DNA of 64,000 bases from Vibrio caribbeanicus ATCC BAA-2122 (GCF_000165125.1 NZ_AEIU01000063.1:18146-82145); one strand, 5' to 3'; positions 51,636-61,302 are shown, counted from the stretch's first letter. Notes: generated by a model not told the origin, from the letters alone. Translations and numbers: made by a program.

Positions 51636-52597
51636 GTAAACCAATCCAAATGGAAAAAGGCGTTAAATATCGTGACGCTGATAAAATGGCGCTTATTCCA
51701 GTTAAAAACATGCCAGTCGAGCAAAAAGAAGTGCTTCGAAAGCCCGAGTGGATGAAAATAAAACTGCCTGCAGATAGCCAGCGTATCCAAGACATAAAGT
51801 CAGCCATGCGTAAAAATAATCTGCACTCAGTGTGCGAGGAAGCATCGTGCCCAAACTTAGCAGAATGCTTTAACCATGGTACTGCTACTTTTATGATACT
51901 CGGTGCCATCTGTACCCGTCGTTGTCCATTTTGTGATGTTGCCCATGGAAGGCCTTTAGCTCCTGAAAATGATGAGCCTAAAAAGCTCGCTAAAACCATT
52001 CAGGATATGAAGCTTAAGTATGTCGTTATAACATCAGTCGATAGAGATGATTTACGTGATGGCGGTGCCCAACACTTTGCTGATTGTAACCGTGAGATCA
52101 GAGCGCTCAATCCACATATTAAAATCGAAACCTTAGTCCCTGATTTCCGTGGACGTATGGATGTTGCATTAGAGCTAATGAAAGACAACCCGCCTGATGT
52201 CTTCAATCATAATTTAGAAACAGCACCACGTATGTACCGAAAAGCAAGACCAGGCGCAAACTATAAATGGTCTCTGCAACTGCTACAAAAATTCAAGCAA
52301 CAACACCCAAATGTTCCAACAAAATCAGGACTGATGATGGGACTCGGGGAAACAAAAGAAGAGATTGTAGAAGTACTAAAAGATCTGAGAGAGCATGGTG
52401 TTACCATGCTGACCATTGGTCAATATCTCGCACCAAGCCGCCATCATTTGCCTGTGGAACGATATGTTCCCCCTTCAGAGTTTGATGAACTCAAGGAGAT
52501 AGCATTAGAGCTAGGCTTTACCCATGCAGCTTGTGGTCCATTCGTAAGGTCGTCGTACCATGCTGACCTTCAAGCACAAGGTATCGAGGTCGGCTAA
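51632..52597 (+). CDS. lipA: lipoyl synthase LipA
   Basis: 321 aa radical-SAM enzyme inserting two sulfurs into octanoyl groups. Auxiliary cluster '[13 protein letters not shown]' near residue 68, radical SAM motif '[13 protein letters not shown]' near 94, and '[16 protein letters not shown]'. Conserved C-terminal '[11 protein letters not shown]' with the RSSY motif that ligates the auxiliary cluster. Second gene of lipBA. Confidence 0.97.
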   Translation: MSKPIQMEKGVKYRDADKMALIPVKNMPVEQKEVLRKPEWMKIKLPADSQRIQDIKSAMRKNNLHSVCEEASCPNLAECFNHGTATFMILGAICTRRCPFCDVAHGRPLAPENDEPKKLAKTIQDMKLKYVVITSVDRDDLRDGGAQHFADCNREIRALNPHIKIETLVPDFRGRMDVALELMKDNPPDVFNHNLETAPRMYRKARPGANYKWSLQLLQKFKQQHPNVPTKSGLMMGLGETKEEIVEVLKDLREHGVTMLTIGQYLAPSRHHLPVERYVPPSEFDELKEIALELGFTHAACGPFVRSSYHADLQAQGIEVG

Positions 52598-52725
52598 GCA
52601 ATAAGCCTCGGATAAATATAACAAATAGCAACTGCTTTTTTATTTGAGGCCTTGCATAAGACTGGCGTATTCTATACGCTTGTTACTGATTATTTTTATC
52701 ATTGAGAGAAACTCAAGGAATTGGT

Positions 52726-53055
52726 ATGAAGAAATTTGGTCTCATTGCGCTTGGATTCGCTGCGCTAGTTACGGGCTGTGCTCAAAACACAAAGCAGGAT
52801 AATTTCCGTGAAGCATCTTTCGAACTGTGCAACACCGAAGTTGAAATATACTCGGTCAGCGATGATGGACGCGTTCGTATTATTTGTTCTGATGGGTCTA
52901 AATTTGCTCTCTACAATGAAGAAACGCTAGAAACAATGCGCGATATTAACATCGACTACTGTGATGGCGAAGGTCTTGGTAAATTCAACGAAAGTCGCAA
53001 GTACTACTCGTTTAAGTGCAAGTCCGGAACCTTACTCAGTATTTCTAAAGAGTAG
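52726..53055 (+). CDS. small putative lipoprotein, unknown function
   Basis: 109 aa. Signal peptide MKKFGLIALGFAALVTGCAQ with lipobox LVTGC. The mature part is short and acidic with four cysteines ('ELCNTEVEIY', 'RIICSDGSKFAL', 'DYCDGEGLG', 'SFKCKSGTLLS'), which could form two disulfides in the periplasm. No Asp at +2, so outer-membrane delivery is likely. I do not recognise the family. ATG at 52726 follows AAGGAA; an in-frame ATG eight codons upstream would spoil the signal. Confidence 0.8.
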   Translation: MKKFGLIALGFAALVTGCAQNTKQDNFREASFELCNTEVEIYSVSDDGRVRIICSDGSKFALYNEETLETMRDINIDYCDGEGLGKFNESRKYYSFKCKSGTLLSISKE

Positions 53056-53061
53056 ATTTAT

Positions 53062-53090
53062 AAAAAGCTGACATTAAGTCAGCTTTTTTG
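53062..53090 (+). terminator. terminator of the small lipoprotein gene
   Basis: Stem AAAAGCTGAC / GTCAGCTTTT, loop ATTAA, then TTGTTT. Confidence 0.87.
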
Positions 53091-53091
53091 T

Positions 53092-53214
53092 TTAGGCTGC
53101 ATTGTAATCTAGTTCAGATCCACAAGACAGTGCCATTGATCCTGCCGCTTGGCTTGCCTCATGGCCAATTTCTTCCAATAGTGAGTAATAAACGTCACTA
53201 ATCCAATGTTCTCT
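53092..53214 (-). pseudogene. coding-like C-terminal remnant, no start codon
   Basis: On the minus strand 40 codons stay open from just after an in-frame TGA to a TAA. The translation includes 'DVYYSLLEEIGHEASQAA' and ends 'SCGSELDYNAA', which has natural protein composition, but there is no start codon before an internal Met late in the frame. It may be the decayed end of a gene or a short gene with a non-standard start. I cannot name the family. Confidence 0.35.
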
Positions 53215-53263
53215 TCAAATCTGTAACCATGCAACTCTGGGCCTTAAAGGCCGCTTAGATATA

Positions 53264-53287
53264 ATAAAAAAGCCCCAGAGGGGGCTG
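53264..53287 (-). terminator. terminator of glyA
   Basis: Minus-strand stem AGCCCC / GGGGCT, followed by TTTTTTATTAT. Confidence 0.75.
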
Positions 53288-53314
53288 TAATATTTTTCAT
53301 GAGAAAATGTTACT

Positions 53315-54565
53315 TTAAGCGTAGACAGGAAGTCGCTTACATATCTTCAGCACTTCTGCTTTGGTTTTGTTAATGATCTCTTCATTATCAATGTTTTCTA
53401 GAACATCACACATCCAATCTGCAAGTTGCTTACAGTCTTCTGTGGTAAAGCCACGACGAGTAATAGCTGGAGAACCAATACGTATACCGGATGTCACAAA
53501 TGGGCTACGTGGGTCATTCGGCACAGAGTTTTTATTGACAGTGATATTAGCAGAGCCAAGTGCAGCATCTGCTTCTTTACCAGTAATACCCTTATCAATC
53601 AGGTCAACGAGGAATAGATGGTTTTCTGTTCCATTAGATACAACCTTAAATCCGCGCTCTTGAAATTGAGCCACCATAGCTTTTGCATTTTCAACAACAT
53701 GGGCCTGATAGCTCTTAAATTCAGGTTCCATCGCCTCTTTGAAAGCAACTGCCTTGGCAGCGATCACGTGCATCAACGGGCCACCTTGCCCACCAGGAAA
53801 TACGGCAGAATTAAGTTTTTTATATAGCTCCTCACCCGCATTCGAAAGTATCAGACCACCACGAGGACCTGCGAGCGTTTTATGTGTCGTCGTTGTCACC
53901 ACATGTGCATGTGGAATTGGCGTAGGGTAAACACCAGCAGCAACGAGGCCAGCAACATGAGCCATGTCAACGAACAAGTATGCACCTGATTTATCAGCAA
54001 TTTCACGCATTCTCTTCCAATCGACAATTTGTGAATAAGCAGAAAAACCGCCTATGATAAGCTTTGGACTGTGCTCAAGTGCTAATGCTTCCATCTCATC
54101 GTAGTCGATCTGGCCTAAATCATCGATTCCATAGGGGATCACATTATAGTGTTTGCCTGAGAAATTGACCGGAGAACCATGAGTCAAATGACCACCATGG
54201 GCTAAACTCATGCCAAGAATAGTATCTCCAGGATTTAAGAGCGCCATAAACACCGCACTATTCGCTTGAGAGCCAGAATGAGGCTGAACATTCGCGTATT
54301 CACAGCCAAACAGTTTACACGCTCTTTCAATCGCCAATGCTTCGGCTTTATCTACGTATTCACAGCCACCGTAGTAACGTTTTCCAGGATAGCCTTCTGC
54401 ATATTTGTTGGTCAGCTGAGAGCCTTGAGCTTCCATAACTCTTGGGCTGGTATAGTTTTCAGAGGCAATAAGTTCTATATGCTCCTCTTGGCGAAGGGTT
54501 TCTTCTTTGATGGCAGCAAATAGCTCCGCATCATAATCGGCGATATTCATATCTCGCTTAAGCAT
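53315..54565 (-). CDS. glyA: serine hydroxymethyltransferase
   Basis: 416 aa, matching GlyA. Converts serine + THF to glycine + 5,10-methylene-THF with PLP. '[37 protein letters not shown]', PLP-lysine in '[14 protein letters not shown]' near residue 229, and '[15 protein letters not shown]'. Start at 54565, following CAGGAGA; an in-frame start nine codons earlier is unlikely. A PurR box lies upstream. Confidence 0.97.
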   Translation of the reverse strand: MLKRDMNIADYDAELFAAIKEETLRQEEHIELIASENYTSPRVMEAQGSQLTNKYAEGYPGKRYYGGCEYVDKAEALAIERACKLFGCEYANVQPHSGSQANSAVFMALLNPGDTILGMSLAHGGHLTHGSPVNFSGKHYNVIPYGIDDLGQIDYDEMEALALEHSPKLIIGGFSAYSQIVDWKRMREIADKSGAYLFVDMAHVAGLVAAGVYPTPIPHAHVVTTTTHKTLAGPRGGLILSNAGEELYKKLNSAVFPGGQGGPLMHVIAAKAVAFKEAMEPEFKSYQAHVVENAKAMVAQFQERGFKVVSNGTENHLFLVDLIDKGITGKEADAALGSANITVNKNSVPNDPRSPFVTSGIRIGSPAITRRGFTTEDCKQLADWMCDVLENIDNEEIINKTKAEVLKICKRLPVYA

Positions 54566-54618
54566 CGGTGTCTCCTGAATCCTAATAAACATTGAATGGG
54601 GTCGCGACTTTTACACTA

Positions 54619-54634
54619 AAGCAAACGTTTGCTT
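54619..54634. promoter_or_regulatory. PurR box upstream of glyA
   Basis: AAGCAAACGTTTGCTT is a perfect 16-bp palindrome and differs from the PurR consensus ACGCAAACGTTTGCGT only near its ends. It lies 54 bp before the glyA ATG. PurR with hypoxanthine or guanine represses glyA in E. coli, fitting its one-carbon role. Confidence 0.85.
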
Positions 54635-54871
54635 CTTGCTAATGGTGCACATATTACATAATTTGATCTACGTCATAAAGAGAAAACTGGTTTTTTTAAT
54701 CTTCATATTATCAACACATACCCCTAAAAATAACAAAAGTGTCAAAATTAGAGTTTACATAGCGTAAACCTCCAAATACACAGGTGTATCGAAATTTTAG
54801 TGCCGATGCTACCGAAGTCATCACTTTATCTTTATGATGCAAACCATCAATAACGCTGTACATTTTTTATA
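54635..54871. other. intergenic region between glyA and yitT-like gene
   Basis: Part of a 306-bp divergent interval. Besides the PurR box it has a dyad GTTTAC-ATAGC-GTAAAC (54753-54769) that could be an operator for either gene. No RNA gene seen. Confidence 0.4.
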
Positions 54872-55471
54872 ATGGAAAAACACACAAAAAAAGAAGACTG
54901 GATCGCCATACTAACGGGTACTTTTTTAGTTGCTCAAGGCGTCTTTTTTCTACAGTCGGCATCGCTTTTAACCGGTGGAACAACTGGCCTTGCTCTGTTG
55001 GTCAGTCAATTTGTTCCTCTGTCTTTTGGGACACTGTATTTTATCGCAAATAGTCCGTTTTATGTACTTGGCTACATTCGATTTGGACGCCGATTTGCTG
55101 TAAATAGTGCCATATCTGGCGCTCTTGTCTCTATTTTTGCTGATAATCTCAGTTTATTTATATCCCTAGACAAGATCACACCTCTCTATTGTGCTATCGC
55201 AGGTGGTTTACTCATGGGTCTAGGAATGTTAATACTGTTTAGGCATCAATCAAGTCTTGGTGGTTTCAATGTGCTGTGTTTATTCATTCAAGATAAATTT
55301 GGCATCTCGGTAGGTAAATCACAACTCGCTATCGATACCATTATCTTGGTAACTTCATTTTTCTTCGTTTCTGCCAACGTGGTGTTATTATCCGTCCTCG
55401 GGGCAGCAGCACTCAACCTAGTGTTAAGTATGAATCATAAGCCGACAAGATACTCTGTACATCATCGCTAA
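54872..55471 (+). CDS. YitT-family membrane protein
   Basis: 199 aa with about five hydrophobic segments and the family layout: 'LVAQGVFFLQSASLLTGGTTGLALLVSQFVPLSFGTLYFIANSPFYVLGY' near the N-terminus and 'SSLGGFNVLCLFIQDKFGISVGKSQLAID' later. It resembles YitT/DUF161 proteins but lacks their C-terminal DUF2179. Function unknown; related proteins have been proposed as small-molecule permeases. No clear ribosome-binding site. Convergent with the efflux pump genes. Confidence 0.82.
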   Translation: MEKHTKKEDWIAILTGTFLVAQGVFFLQSASLLTGGTTGLALLVSQFVPLSFGTLYFIANSPFYVLGYIRFGRRFAVNSAISGALVSIFADNLSLFISLDKITPLYCAIAGGLLMGLGMLILFRHQSSLGGFNVLCLFIQDKFGISVGKSQLAIDTIILVTSFFFVSANVVLLSVLGAAALNLVLSMNHKPTRYSVHHR

Positions 55472-55488
55472 ATATTTTAAAATTTATT

Positions 55489-58400
55489 TTATTCCATTTC
55501 TCCATGTGATAAACGACTTTTACCATGATGCCGTAGCTCACTTTCCAACTCTGTACTTCGATAGCCTGGAGAATGTGTATTGATTGACACTAGTCGGTAC
55601 ATGAGTGGAATAACAAATAAAGTCACCAAAGTGGCAAAACCCATACCAAAAAAGATGACCGTTCCAACGGCTAATCGACTTTCAAAGCCTGCACCTGTCG
55701 ATAATAGTAACGGAATCGCCCCCGCAAGCGTCGTAAACGCGGTCATCATTATCGGCCTCAAACGACGAGCAGATGCATCAATAATGGCTTTCTCAAACTC
55801 AATGCCGCGATCGCGCAACTGATTGGCAAATTCAACGATCAATATTCCATTTTTTGTCACCATTCCAATCAACATTATCATGCCTATTTGACTGTAAATA
55901 TTAAAGCCTTGATTCATCACATACAGGCCCAATAAACCACCTAAAACTCCCATAGGTACGGTAAACATGACGACTAATGGGTTAACAAAGCTCTCAAATT
56001 GTGCAGCCAGTACTAAATAGGCCACCAGCAGCGCTAAAACAAAGATAAACAAAGCACCGGATTGACTCTCTCTGAAATCTTTAGATTCACCGGCATAGCG
56101 GATAGAAATATCTTTTGGAAGCTGCTCTAGTGCCTTTGCATCGAGATAGTCAAGCGCTTCACCTAACGTATAGCCATTAGAAAGATTAGCCGAAATAGTG
56201 ATCGATTTTTGTTTATCGTAATGTGACAACTTTATCGAGGATGCTACTTCTTCTATCTGGGTAACTGCGTCCAGCGTAATAAGCGCCCCTGTCGAAGTGC
56301 GAAGGTAAATTCGACTGAGATCAGAGGCACTATTGAAGTGATTTTCATCCCCACGCAGATACACATCATATTCTTCTCCGCGCTCGACAAAAGTTGTTTC
56401 ACTTTTCCCTCCAAGCATAACTTCTAAGGTCTGTGATATTTCTTCAGCTGTAATACCTATTTCGGCAGCTCGAGCTTTATCAACACTTACCACCAGCTCT
56501 GGTGTTTTTTCTGAATAGTCAATATTAACACCTTCCATGTATGGAGATTGCTCAGCATCAATTTTTAACTTCTCAGCCCACTCTTTTAGCTCCGTATAAT
56601 CGGTACCACCGAGAACAAATTGGACGGGCTCGCTTGAGCCTCCTCGAAAGCCTGGCATAAATGGATATATTCTCACATCAGCGATACCAGAGAGTGCTTT
56701 TCTTACTTGCCCCAAAGCTTTTTGTGCAGAAACGCTGCGCTCACTCCAGTCATTGAGAATCATAATAACAAAACCCGTTTGGTCTCCCGCATTACCACCA
56801 AAGGCCGGAGATTGAAGGCTAAAAGACTTTAAAAAACCCTGCCCAACAAGAGGCAACAGCCGTTCCTCAACTTGATCCATATTGGCAGCCATACGGTTGT
56901 AACTGGTTGCCTCGGCACCACGAACAAAAGCAAACAGTACCCCACGATCTTCCGATGGTGCTAATTGGTTTGGCAACTGATTGATCAAAAATAGACTTGT
57001 ACCGATGCACGCCAAAACAAAAAAAGGCGCGCCCCACCGAAGCCCCATACACCTGCTCAATAGCTCTCGATAACGGCGCGATAATGCGGCAAATAAACGA
57101 TCGACAAGTTTGTTGAATCGATTCGGCTGCACATTCGCTTTAAGTAACTTGCTACTAAGGACTGGAGCTAACGTCAGTGCGATCAACGATGAGCATAAAA
57201 CCGATGTTGCCAACAGCACCGAAAATTCAGTGAAAAGTAATCCAACCATGCCGTCCATAAACGATATAGGCAAAAATACCATAACCAGCACTAAGGTCGT
57301 GGCGATTACCGCAAAACCGACTTCTCGAGCGCCTTTGAAAGCCGCCAGCAAAGGTTTCTCTCCGCTTTCAATATGATGGTAAATATTTTCCACCACCACA
57401 ATCGCATCATCAACGACTAAACCAACAGATAGAACTAAAGCCATTAGGGTAATCAGGTTCACTGAAAAACCAAAAAAGTAAGCGGCAATAAAAGCAGAGA
57501 TCAATGCGACAGGGACTGTAATGGCAGGAATGAAGGTGGCACGAGTTTGACCAATAAAAATGTAGAGCACGAGCACGACTAATCCACCTGTAATGAATAT
57601 CGTTCGATAAACTTCAGAAATAGAGTGTTCAATAAACACCGTGGAATCATAATCAATTGCCAATCTCGATCCTTGAGGTAAATATTTTTGCGCCCTTTCG
57701 ACTTCTTTATGAACAAGATTAGACACGTTTAAAGGATTAGCGTCAGATTGAGGAACAATGGCCATACTGACATTGACAATACCATCGCTCTTAAAGGTTG
57801 AGTCCTCATTTTTTGCTCCGATATAAACATCCGCTACATCTCTAAGATAAATGGGAGAATTGTCGGACGTTTTCTTTACCACCAAGGATTGAAAGTCTTT
57901 TTCACTGCTATAACCCCGATCGGTGCGTACAGACATGACTATCTGATCATTGCGTATCTGCCCGCCAGGGCTTTCAATATTCTCTTTACGCAAAGCTGTG
58001 GTGATATCGGAAACTGTGACATTCCTACCCGCCATTTGTATTGGGTCCAGCTTTACATACATTACTTTATACAAACCGCCAGAGACATTAACTGCACTCA
58101 CTCCAGAAATTAGGCTAAACCGGTCTAAGAGCACTCTCTCAACATAATCTGTAAGCTGAGTACGATCCATATTGCTAGAGCTTAAATTAATATAAAGTGA
58201 TGCTTCGCCAGAACCATTATTTTTGAAGACCGTAGGCTCATCAGCTTGATCAGGTATGGAACGCTGCGCTCGAGCAACGGCATCTCTTACATCACTCGCC
58301 CCCGTATTAAGGTCATAACCGAGCTCAAAGTTGATGGTGATGCGAGAAATACCATTTCTCGTGACAGAAGAAATCTGGTCAATGCCACTTATCCCTGACA

Positions 58401-58611
58401 GTTGTTCTTCGAGTACAGAGGTGATTTGGTTCTCGATTATCGTTGCAGAAGCACCATCATAACGCGTCGTAATCGATACCACGGGATTGTCAATATCTGG
58501 CATTTCTCGCACAGGAAGCTTGGAAAAAGAAACGAAACCAAAAACACACAGCAGTAAACTGAGAACGATGGCAGCAACAGGTCTTTTTACCGAAACATCG
58601 GACAGAAGCAT
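55489..58611 (-). CDS. RND efflux permease (AcrB/Vex/Vme type)
   Basis: 1040 aa, inner-membrane proton-driven efflux trimer subunit. Transmembrane segments at both halves, two large periplasmic loops, and proton-relay residues: adjacent Asp pair in 'VGLVVDDAIVVVENIYHH' and Lys in 'GMVTKNGILIVEFANQLRDRG'. Start 'MLLSDVSVKRPVAAIVLSLLL' is typical of the subgroup with shorter N-terminus. Substrates cannot be inferred; vibrios carry several such pumps for bile salts, detergents and drugs. Its ATG overlaps the adaptor's TAA by one base, so translation is coupled. No outer-membrane channel gene is adjacent, so it probably uses TolC. Confidence 0.93.
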   Translation of the reverse strand: MLLSDVSVKRPVAAIVLSLLLCVFGFVSFSKLPVREMPDIDNPVVSITTRYDGASATIIENQITSVLEEQLSGISGIDQISSVTRNGISRITINFELGYDLNTGASDVRDAVARAQRSIPDQADEPTVFKNNGSGEASLYINLSSSNMDRTQLTDYVERVLLDRFSLISGVSAVNVSGGLYKVMYVKLDPIQMAGRNVTVSDITTALRKENIESPGGQIRNDQIVMSVRTDRGYSSEKDFQSLVVKKTSDNSPIYLRDVADVYIGAKNEDSTFKSDGIVNVSMAIVPQSDANPLNVSNLVHKEVERAQKYLPQGSRLAIDYDSTVFIEHSISEVYRTIFITGGLVVLVLYIFIGQTRATFIPAITVPVALISAFIAAYFFGFSVNLITLMALVLSVGLVVDDAIVVVENIYHHIESGEKPLLAAFKGAREVGFAVIATTLVLVMVFLPISFMDGMVGLLFTEFSVLLATSVLCSSLIALTLAPVLSSKLLKANVQPNRFNKLVDRLFAALSRRYRELLSRCMGLRWGAPFFVLACIGTSLFLINQLPNQLAPSEDRGVLFAFVRGAEATSYNRMAANMDQVEERLLPLVGQGFLKSFSLQSPAFGGNAGDQTGFVIMILNDWSERSVSAQKALGQVRKALSGIADVRIYPFMPGFRGGSSEPVQFVLGGTDYTELKEWAEKLKIDAEQSPYMEGVNIDYSEKTPELVVSVDKARAAEIGITAEEISQTLEVMLGGKSETTFVERGEEYDVYLRGDENHFNSASDLSRIYLRTSTGALITLDAVTQIEEVASSIKLSHYDKQKSITISANLSNGYTLGEALDYLDAKALEQLPKDISIRYAGESKDFRESQSGALFIFVLALLVAYLVLAAQFESFVNPLVVMFTVPMGVLGGLLGLYVMNQGFNIYSQIGMIMLIGMVTKNGILIVEFANQLRDRGIEFEKAIIDASARRLRPIMMTAFTTLAGAIPLLLSTGAGFESRLAVGTVIFFGMGFATLVTLFVIPLMYRLVSINTHSPGYRSTELESELRHHGKSRLSHGEME

Positions 58612-59711
58612 TAATTTTCTCCTACGTTATTCGCTTTACTGCTATCAGACTGCGCTGTTTCATTCAGCACTTTAACCTTTACGCCGTCTCTCATATTAAT
58701 AAGCCCTTGAGTGACTATCTGCTCACCAACCAAAAGTCCCTTTTCTATCACGACTTGATTGTCAGCTCGAGCTCCTAGCTGTACCTCTCTGCGATCGACC
58801 TTGTCATTGTCCCCAACTACGTAAACGAAGCGTTTGGTTCCAGAATACTCGAGTGCTTTTACAGGAATAATAGAAGCCGAGACAGGAGAAAAATTAATTC
58901 GAGCGGACACCAACATACCAGGCTTAAGTTTAAGAGAATCGTTTAAAAATCGGCTCCTCACCCTGATATTTAAAGTATTGCTGTCGATTTGGTTATCTAA
59001 AGCCACCACCTTCCCGTAAAAGATTTCATCAGGCCAGGCTTCACTTTTGGCCTCAACTTCCGCTCCAAGTGACAACTTTGCTAAATAACGTTCAGGAACC
59101 TGTAAATCTAGCTGCATAATGCTGAGGTCATCGAGGCTCAATAATGACTCTCCAGCACTGACCATCTTGCCACGACTAAAATCTATCAAGCCCACATTTC
59201 CTCTGAAGGGGGCTCTAATATGAAGGTCATTTAGATTAGCTTGAGCAAGGTCCAGTCGGGATATGGCGATATCAACATTGGCTTGTTGAGCATCTATCTC
59301 TGTTTGTGTCATTGCACTTTTTTCTAATAACCGCTCAAACTCTGATAGTTTCCTCTTTTCGTTCTTCAAGTAGGCTTTGGCTTCAGCTAGGCTTGCTATC
59401 GCCTTCTCATCATCCAATTTGATTAGCAATTGTCCAAGTTCAACTTTTTGGTTTGCTTCAATTGGAACACTCACCACTTTGCCATTTACTTGTGACGATA
59501 TATCAACAGCTTGCTCTGCCTCAAATTTTCCAATCAACTCTAATACTTGTGGTATGAGCACACTTTTGACTCGCTCGGTCACAACGGCAACATCCGAGTT
59601 ACGCTTATATTGGGCGTATGAAGTTGACGTAAAAATCATAAAAAAAAGGCACAAATAAGTGAGATGAGTTGTTTTATCCATTGAGAAACTTCGCATAAGA
59701 GGCTTTTCCAT
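58611..59711 (-). CDS. RND efflux periplasmic adaptor (membrane fusion protein)
   Basis: 366 aa from the ATG at 59711, which follows AAAGGG. Signal peptide with hydrophobic run 'LTYLCLFFMIFTSTSYA'; lipoyl-like half-motifs 'KVVSVPIEANQKVELGQLLIKLDD' and 'LNDLHIRAPFRGNVGLI' flanking a coiled-coil hairpin (about 95-145); beta-barrel part 'LKPGMLVSARINF'; C-terminal 'VTQGLINMRDGVKVKVL'. No lipobox Cys, so it is likely a soluble or signal-anchored adaptor. Couples the downstream permease to an outer-membrane channel. Confidence 0.93.
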   Translation of the reverse strand: MEKPLMRSFSMDKTTHLTYLCLFFMIFTSTSYAQYKRNSDVAVVTERVKSVLIPQVLELIGKFEAEQAVDISSQVNGKVVSVPIEANQKVELGQLLIKLDDEKAIASLAEAKAYLKNEKRKLSEFERLLEKSAMTQTEIDAQQANVDIAISRLDLAQANLNDLHIRAPFRGNVGLIDFSRGKMVSAGESLLSLDDLSIMQLDLQVPERYLAKLSLGAEVEAKSEAWPDEIFYGKVVALDNQIDSNTLNIRVRSRFLNDSLKLKPGMLVSARINFSPVSASIIPVKALEYSGTKRFVYVVGDNDKVDRREVQLGARADNQVVIEKGLLVGEQIVTQGLINMRDGVKVKVLNETAQSDSSKANNVGEN

Positions 59712-59862
59712 AGTGTACCCTTTAATACGGGTTACAAACGTCAAGTAGTGTAAAGTAAGGAATATTGTGCACGTAAAAACATTAAACATGAGTACCTTAC
59801 ATTAAATTATCTCCAACTTTGTTGAAAAAGACATCACTCAATTCAAAATAACAAGAAAAGTC

Positions 59863-59890
59863 TTTACAGCTTTTACGAGTTTGCTATGAT
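59863..59890 (+). promoter_or_regulatory. sigma70 promoter of the tRNA-Tyr operon
   Basis: -35 TTTACA (59863-59868), 16-bp spacer, -10 TATGAT (59885-59890), then a G/C-rich discriminator (TCGCTCCGC) of the kind seen at stringently controlled stable-RNA promoters. Confidence 0.7.
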
Positions 59891-59946
59891 TCGCTCCGCA
59901 CTTTAGTGATGTGTTGGGAAATCATCAGTAAGTATAAAACACCCTT

Positions 59947-60031
59947 GGAGGGGTTCCCGAGTGGCCAAAGGGATCAGACTGTAAATCTGCTGGCACTGCC
60001 TTCGATGGTTCGAATCCGTCCCCCTCCACCA
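59947..60031 (+). tRNA. tRNA-Tyr (anticodon GTA), copy 1
   Basis: 85-nt class II tRNA with acceptor GGAGGGG / CCCCTCC, anticodon loop containing CTGTAAA (GTA), long variable arm, GGTTCGAATCC T loop, and encoded CCA at the end. Confidence 0.97.
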
Positions 60032-60116
60032 TATTTCACACAACTACTCGTGAGTAAGCTGTGTAAAACACTTGGTTAACGTGTTGGGAAAACGTCAATT
60101 AAGTATAAAACGCCCT

Positions 60117-60201
60117 GGAGGGGTTCCCGAGTGGCCAAAGGGATCAGACTGTAAATCTGCTGGCACTGCCTTCGATGGTTCGAATCCGTCCCCCTCCACC
60201 A
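60117..60201 (+). tRNA. tRNA-Tyr (anticodon GTA), copy 2
   Basis: Identical in sequence to the first copy, 170 bp downstream. It has a similar leader (GTGTTGGGAAA... AAGTATAAAAC...CCCTGGAGG) before the mature 5' end. Terminated by a strong hairpin just after. Confidence 0.97.
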
Positions 60202-60204
60202 TAT

Positions 60205-60238
60205 AAAAAAGACCAGCATAAAGCTGGTCTTTTTTATT
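60205..60238. terminator. bidirectional terminator after tRNA-Tyr
   Basis: Stem AAAAAAGACCAGC / GCTGGTCTTTTTT, loop ATAAA. Shared with the convergent lipoprotein gene. Confidence 0.88.
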
Positions 60239-60274
60239 TCTCATTCGATTTTTCCCTATCGTAAAACTTCTAGC

Positions 60275-60619
60275 TTACGGAGTAATACAATTACGATAGA
60301 TTTCAGAGCCCAGACTCAAAAACGCATGATTCCCTTTTAGATGCAAAGAAACAGGCTCAAAGTCGTCCGTTGAGCTTGCGTGAAGTGTATATTTTTCACC
60401 TGATGCTGCTTCTGCTCTCTGCAAGCGATAGTCTCTTTTTGGTAATCGGAGAAGTACATCTGGTTCATTTGGCATAAACGCTAATTGAAAAGTCTTATCA
60501 AGATTGCATTGATAATGATAATAGGGCCCAAGATATGGGCTCCTACCTTCATCATCCTCACTCACACATGCAAAAAGGCCAGCGACGAACAACACAAGGA
60601 CAAAATACTTATCTTTCAT
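60275..60619 (-). CDS. MliC-like lysozyme-inhibitor lipoprotein
   Basis: 114 aa. Signal 'MKDKYFVLVLFVAGLFACVSED' with lipobox LFAC, but Val-Ser follow Cys, so outer-membrane sorting is likely. The mature part has the MliC-type layout: 'YHYQCNLDKTFQLAF', 'LLRLPKRDYRLQRAEAASGEKYTLHAS', 'LHLKGNHAFLSLGSEIYRNC', with the two Cys suited to form the family disulfide. Known MliC proteins inhibit C-type lysozyme at the outer membrane. GGAGG directly before the ATG. Confidence 0.72.
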   Translation of the reverse strand: MKDKYFVLVLFVAGLFACVSEDDEGRSPYLGPYYHYQCNLDKTFQLAFMPNEPDVLLRLPKRDYRLQRAEAASGEKYTLHASSTDDFEPVSLHLKGNHAFLSLGSEIYRNCITP

Positions 60620-60657
60620 TATGCCTCCAAATATATCGGAGCTCCTTCCTTACCGTG

Positions 60658-61209
60658 TTATTTGGTTAAATAGCTCGGTACATCTGCAATACTATCTAAA
60701 ACGACACCAGCAAGGGCTTGGCCTTTTTCTGTGACTGGTTTTCCCGTTCTAACTAAAATTGTAGTACCTACACCAGCAGCCGTTGCTGCCATGATATCTT
60801 CAGCCTTGTCCCCGACCATCACCGACTTTTCCATATCAATATCAAGAAACTCTTTTGCAGAAATAAACATTCCTGGTTTGGGTTTACGGCATTCACAATC
60901 CTGTTTATACGCCCCTTGGCCATATTCAGGATGATGAGGACAGTAATAAATACCATCAAATTCAACACCATGGTCGACGAAATTCCAATCCATCCATTGC
61001 GTAAGAGACAAAAAACGGTCTTCACTAAACTTACCGCGAGCAATGCCAGACTGGTTTGTTACAAGAACCAACAGATAACCTTGTTGTTTGAGTAACTTAG
61101 TTGCTTCAAACACACCTTCGATAAACTCAAAATCATGCTCATCATGAACATAACCATGATCAACATTGATAACGCCATCTCGATCCAAAAATACTGCTGG
61201 TTTTGACAA
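60658..61209 (-). CDS. gmhB: D-glycero-beta-D-manno-heptose 1,7-bisphosphate 7-phosphatase
   Basis: 183 aa HAD phosphatase of the LPS-heptose pathway. '[16 protein letters not shown]' (nucleophile and acid Asp) at residues 7-22, '[15 protein letters not shown]', zinc site '[25 protein letters not shown]', and '[11 protein letters not shown]'. The start codon is TTG at 61209; no earlier ATG is in frame with family sequence. Divergent from metN as in E. coli. Confidence 0.95.
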   Translation of the reverse strand: MSKPAVFLDRDGVINVDHGYVHDEHDFEFIEGVFEATKLLKQQGYLLVLVTNQSGIARGKFSEDRFLSLTQWMDWNFVDHGVEFDGIYYCPHHPEYGQGAYKQDCECRKPKPGMFISAKEFLDIDMEKSVMVGDKAEDIMAATAAGVGTTILVRTGKPVTEKGQALAGVVLDSIADVPSYLTK

Positions 61210-61302
61210 AACTGTTTTCTCTTTTTTAAGTCGGTTAATAGAGAATTATTGCACGCTTTATTTATTTCAGCACGTGCAAAATAAAGATAAATCAAGCAAA
61301 TT

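Larger units (their letters stand above)
59917..60201 (+). repeat. tandem 170-bp tRNA-Tyr repeat units
   Basis: Each mature tRNA is preceded by a matching leader: GTGTTGGGAAA, then CAT/CGTCA, then TAAGTATAAAAC, then CCCT before GGAGG. The repeat therefore extends beyond the tRNA and reflects duplication of leader plus gene. The leaders differ at several bases while the tRNAs do not. Confidence 0.75.

Noticed and set aside
60503-60523. GATAATGATAAT-like Fur-box sequence
   Set aside because: It lies inside the MliC-like coding region, encoding a His/Tyr-containing stretch, far from any promoter.
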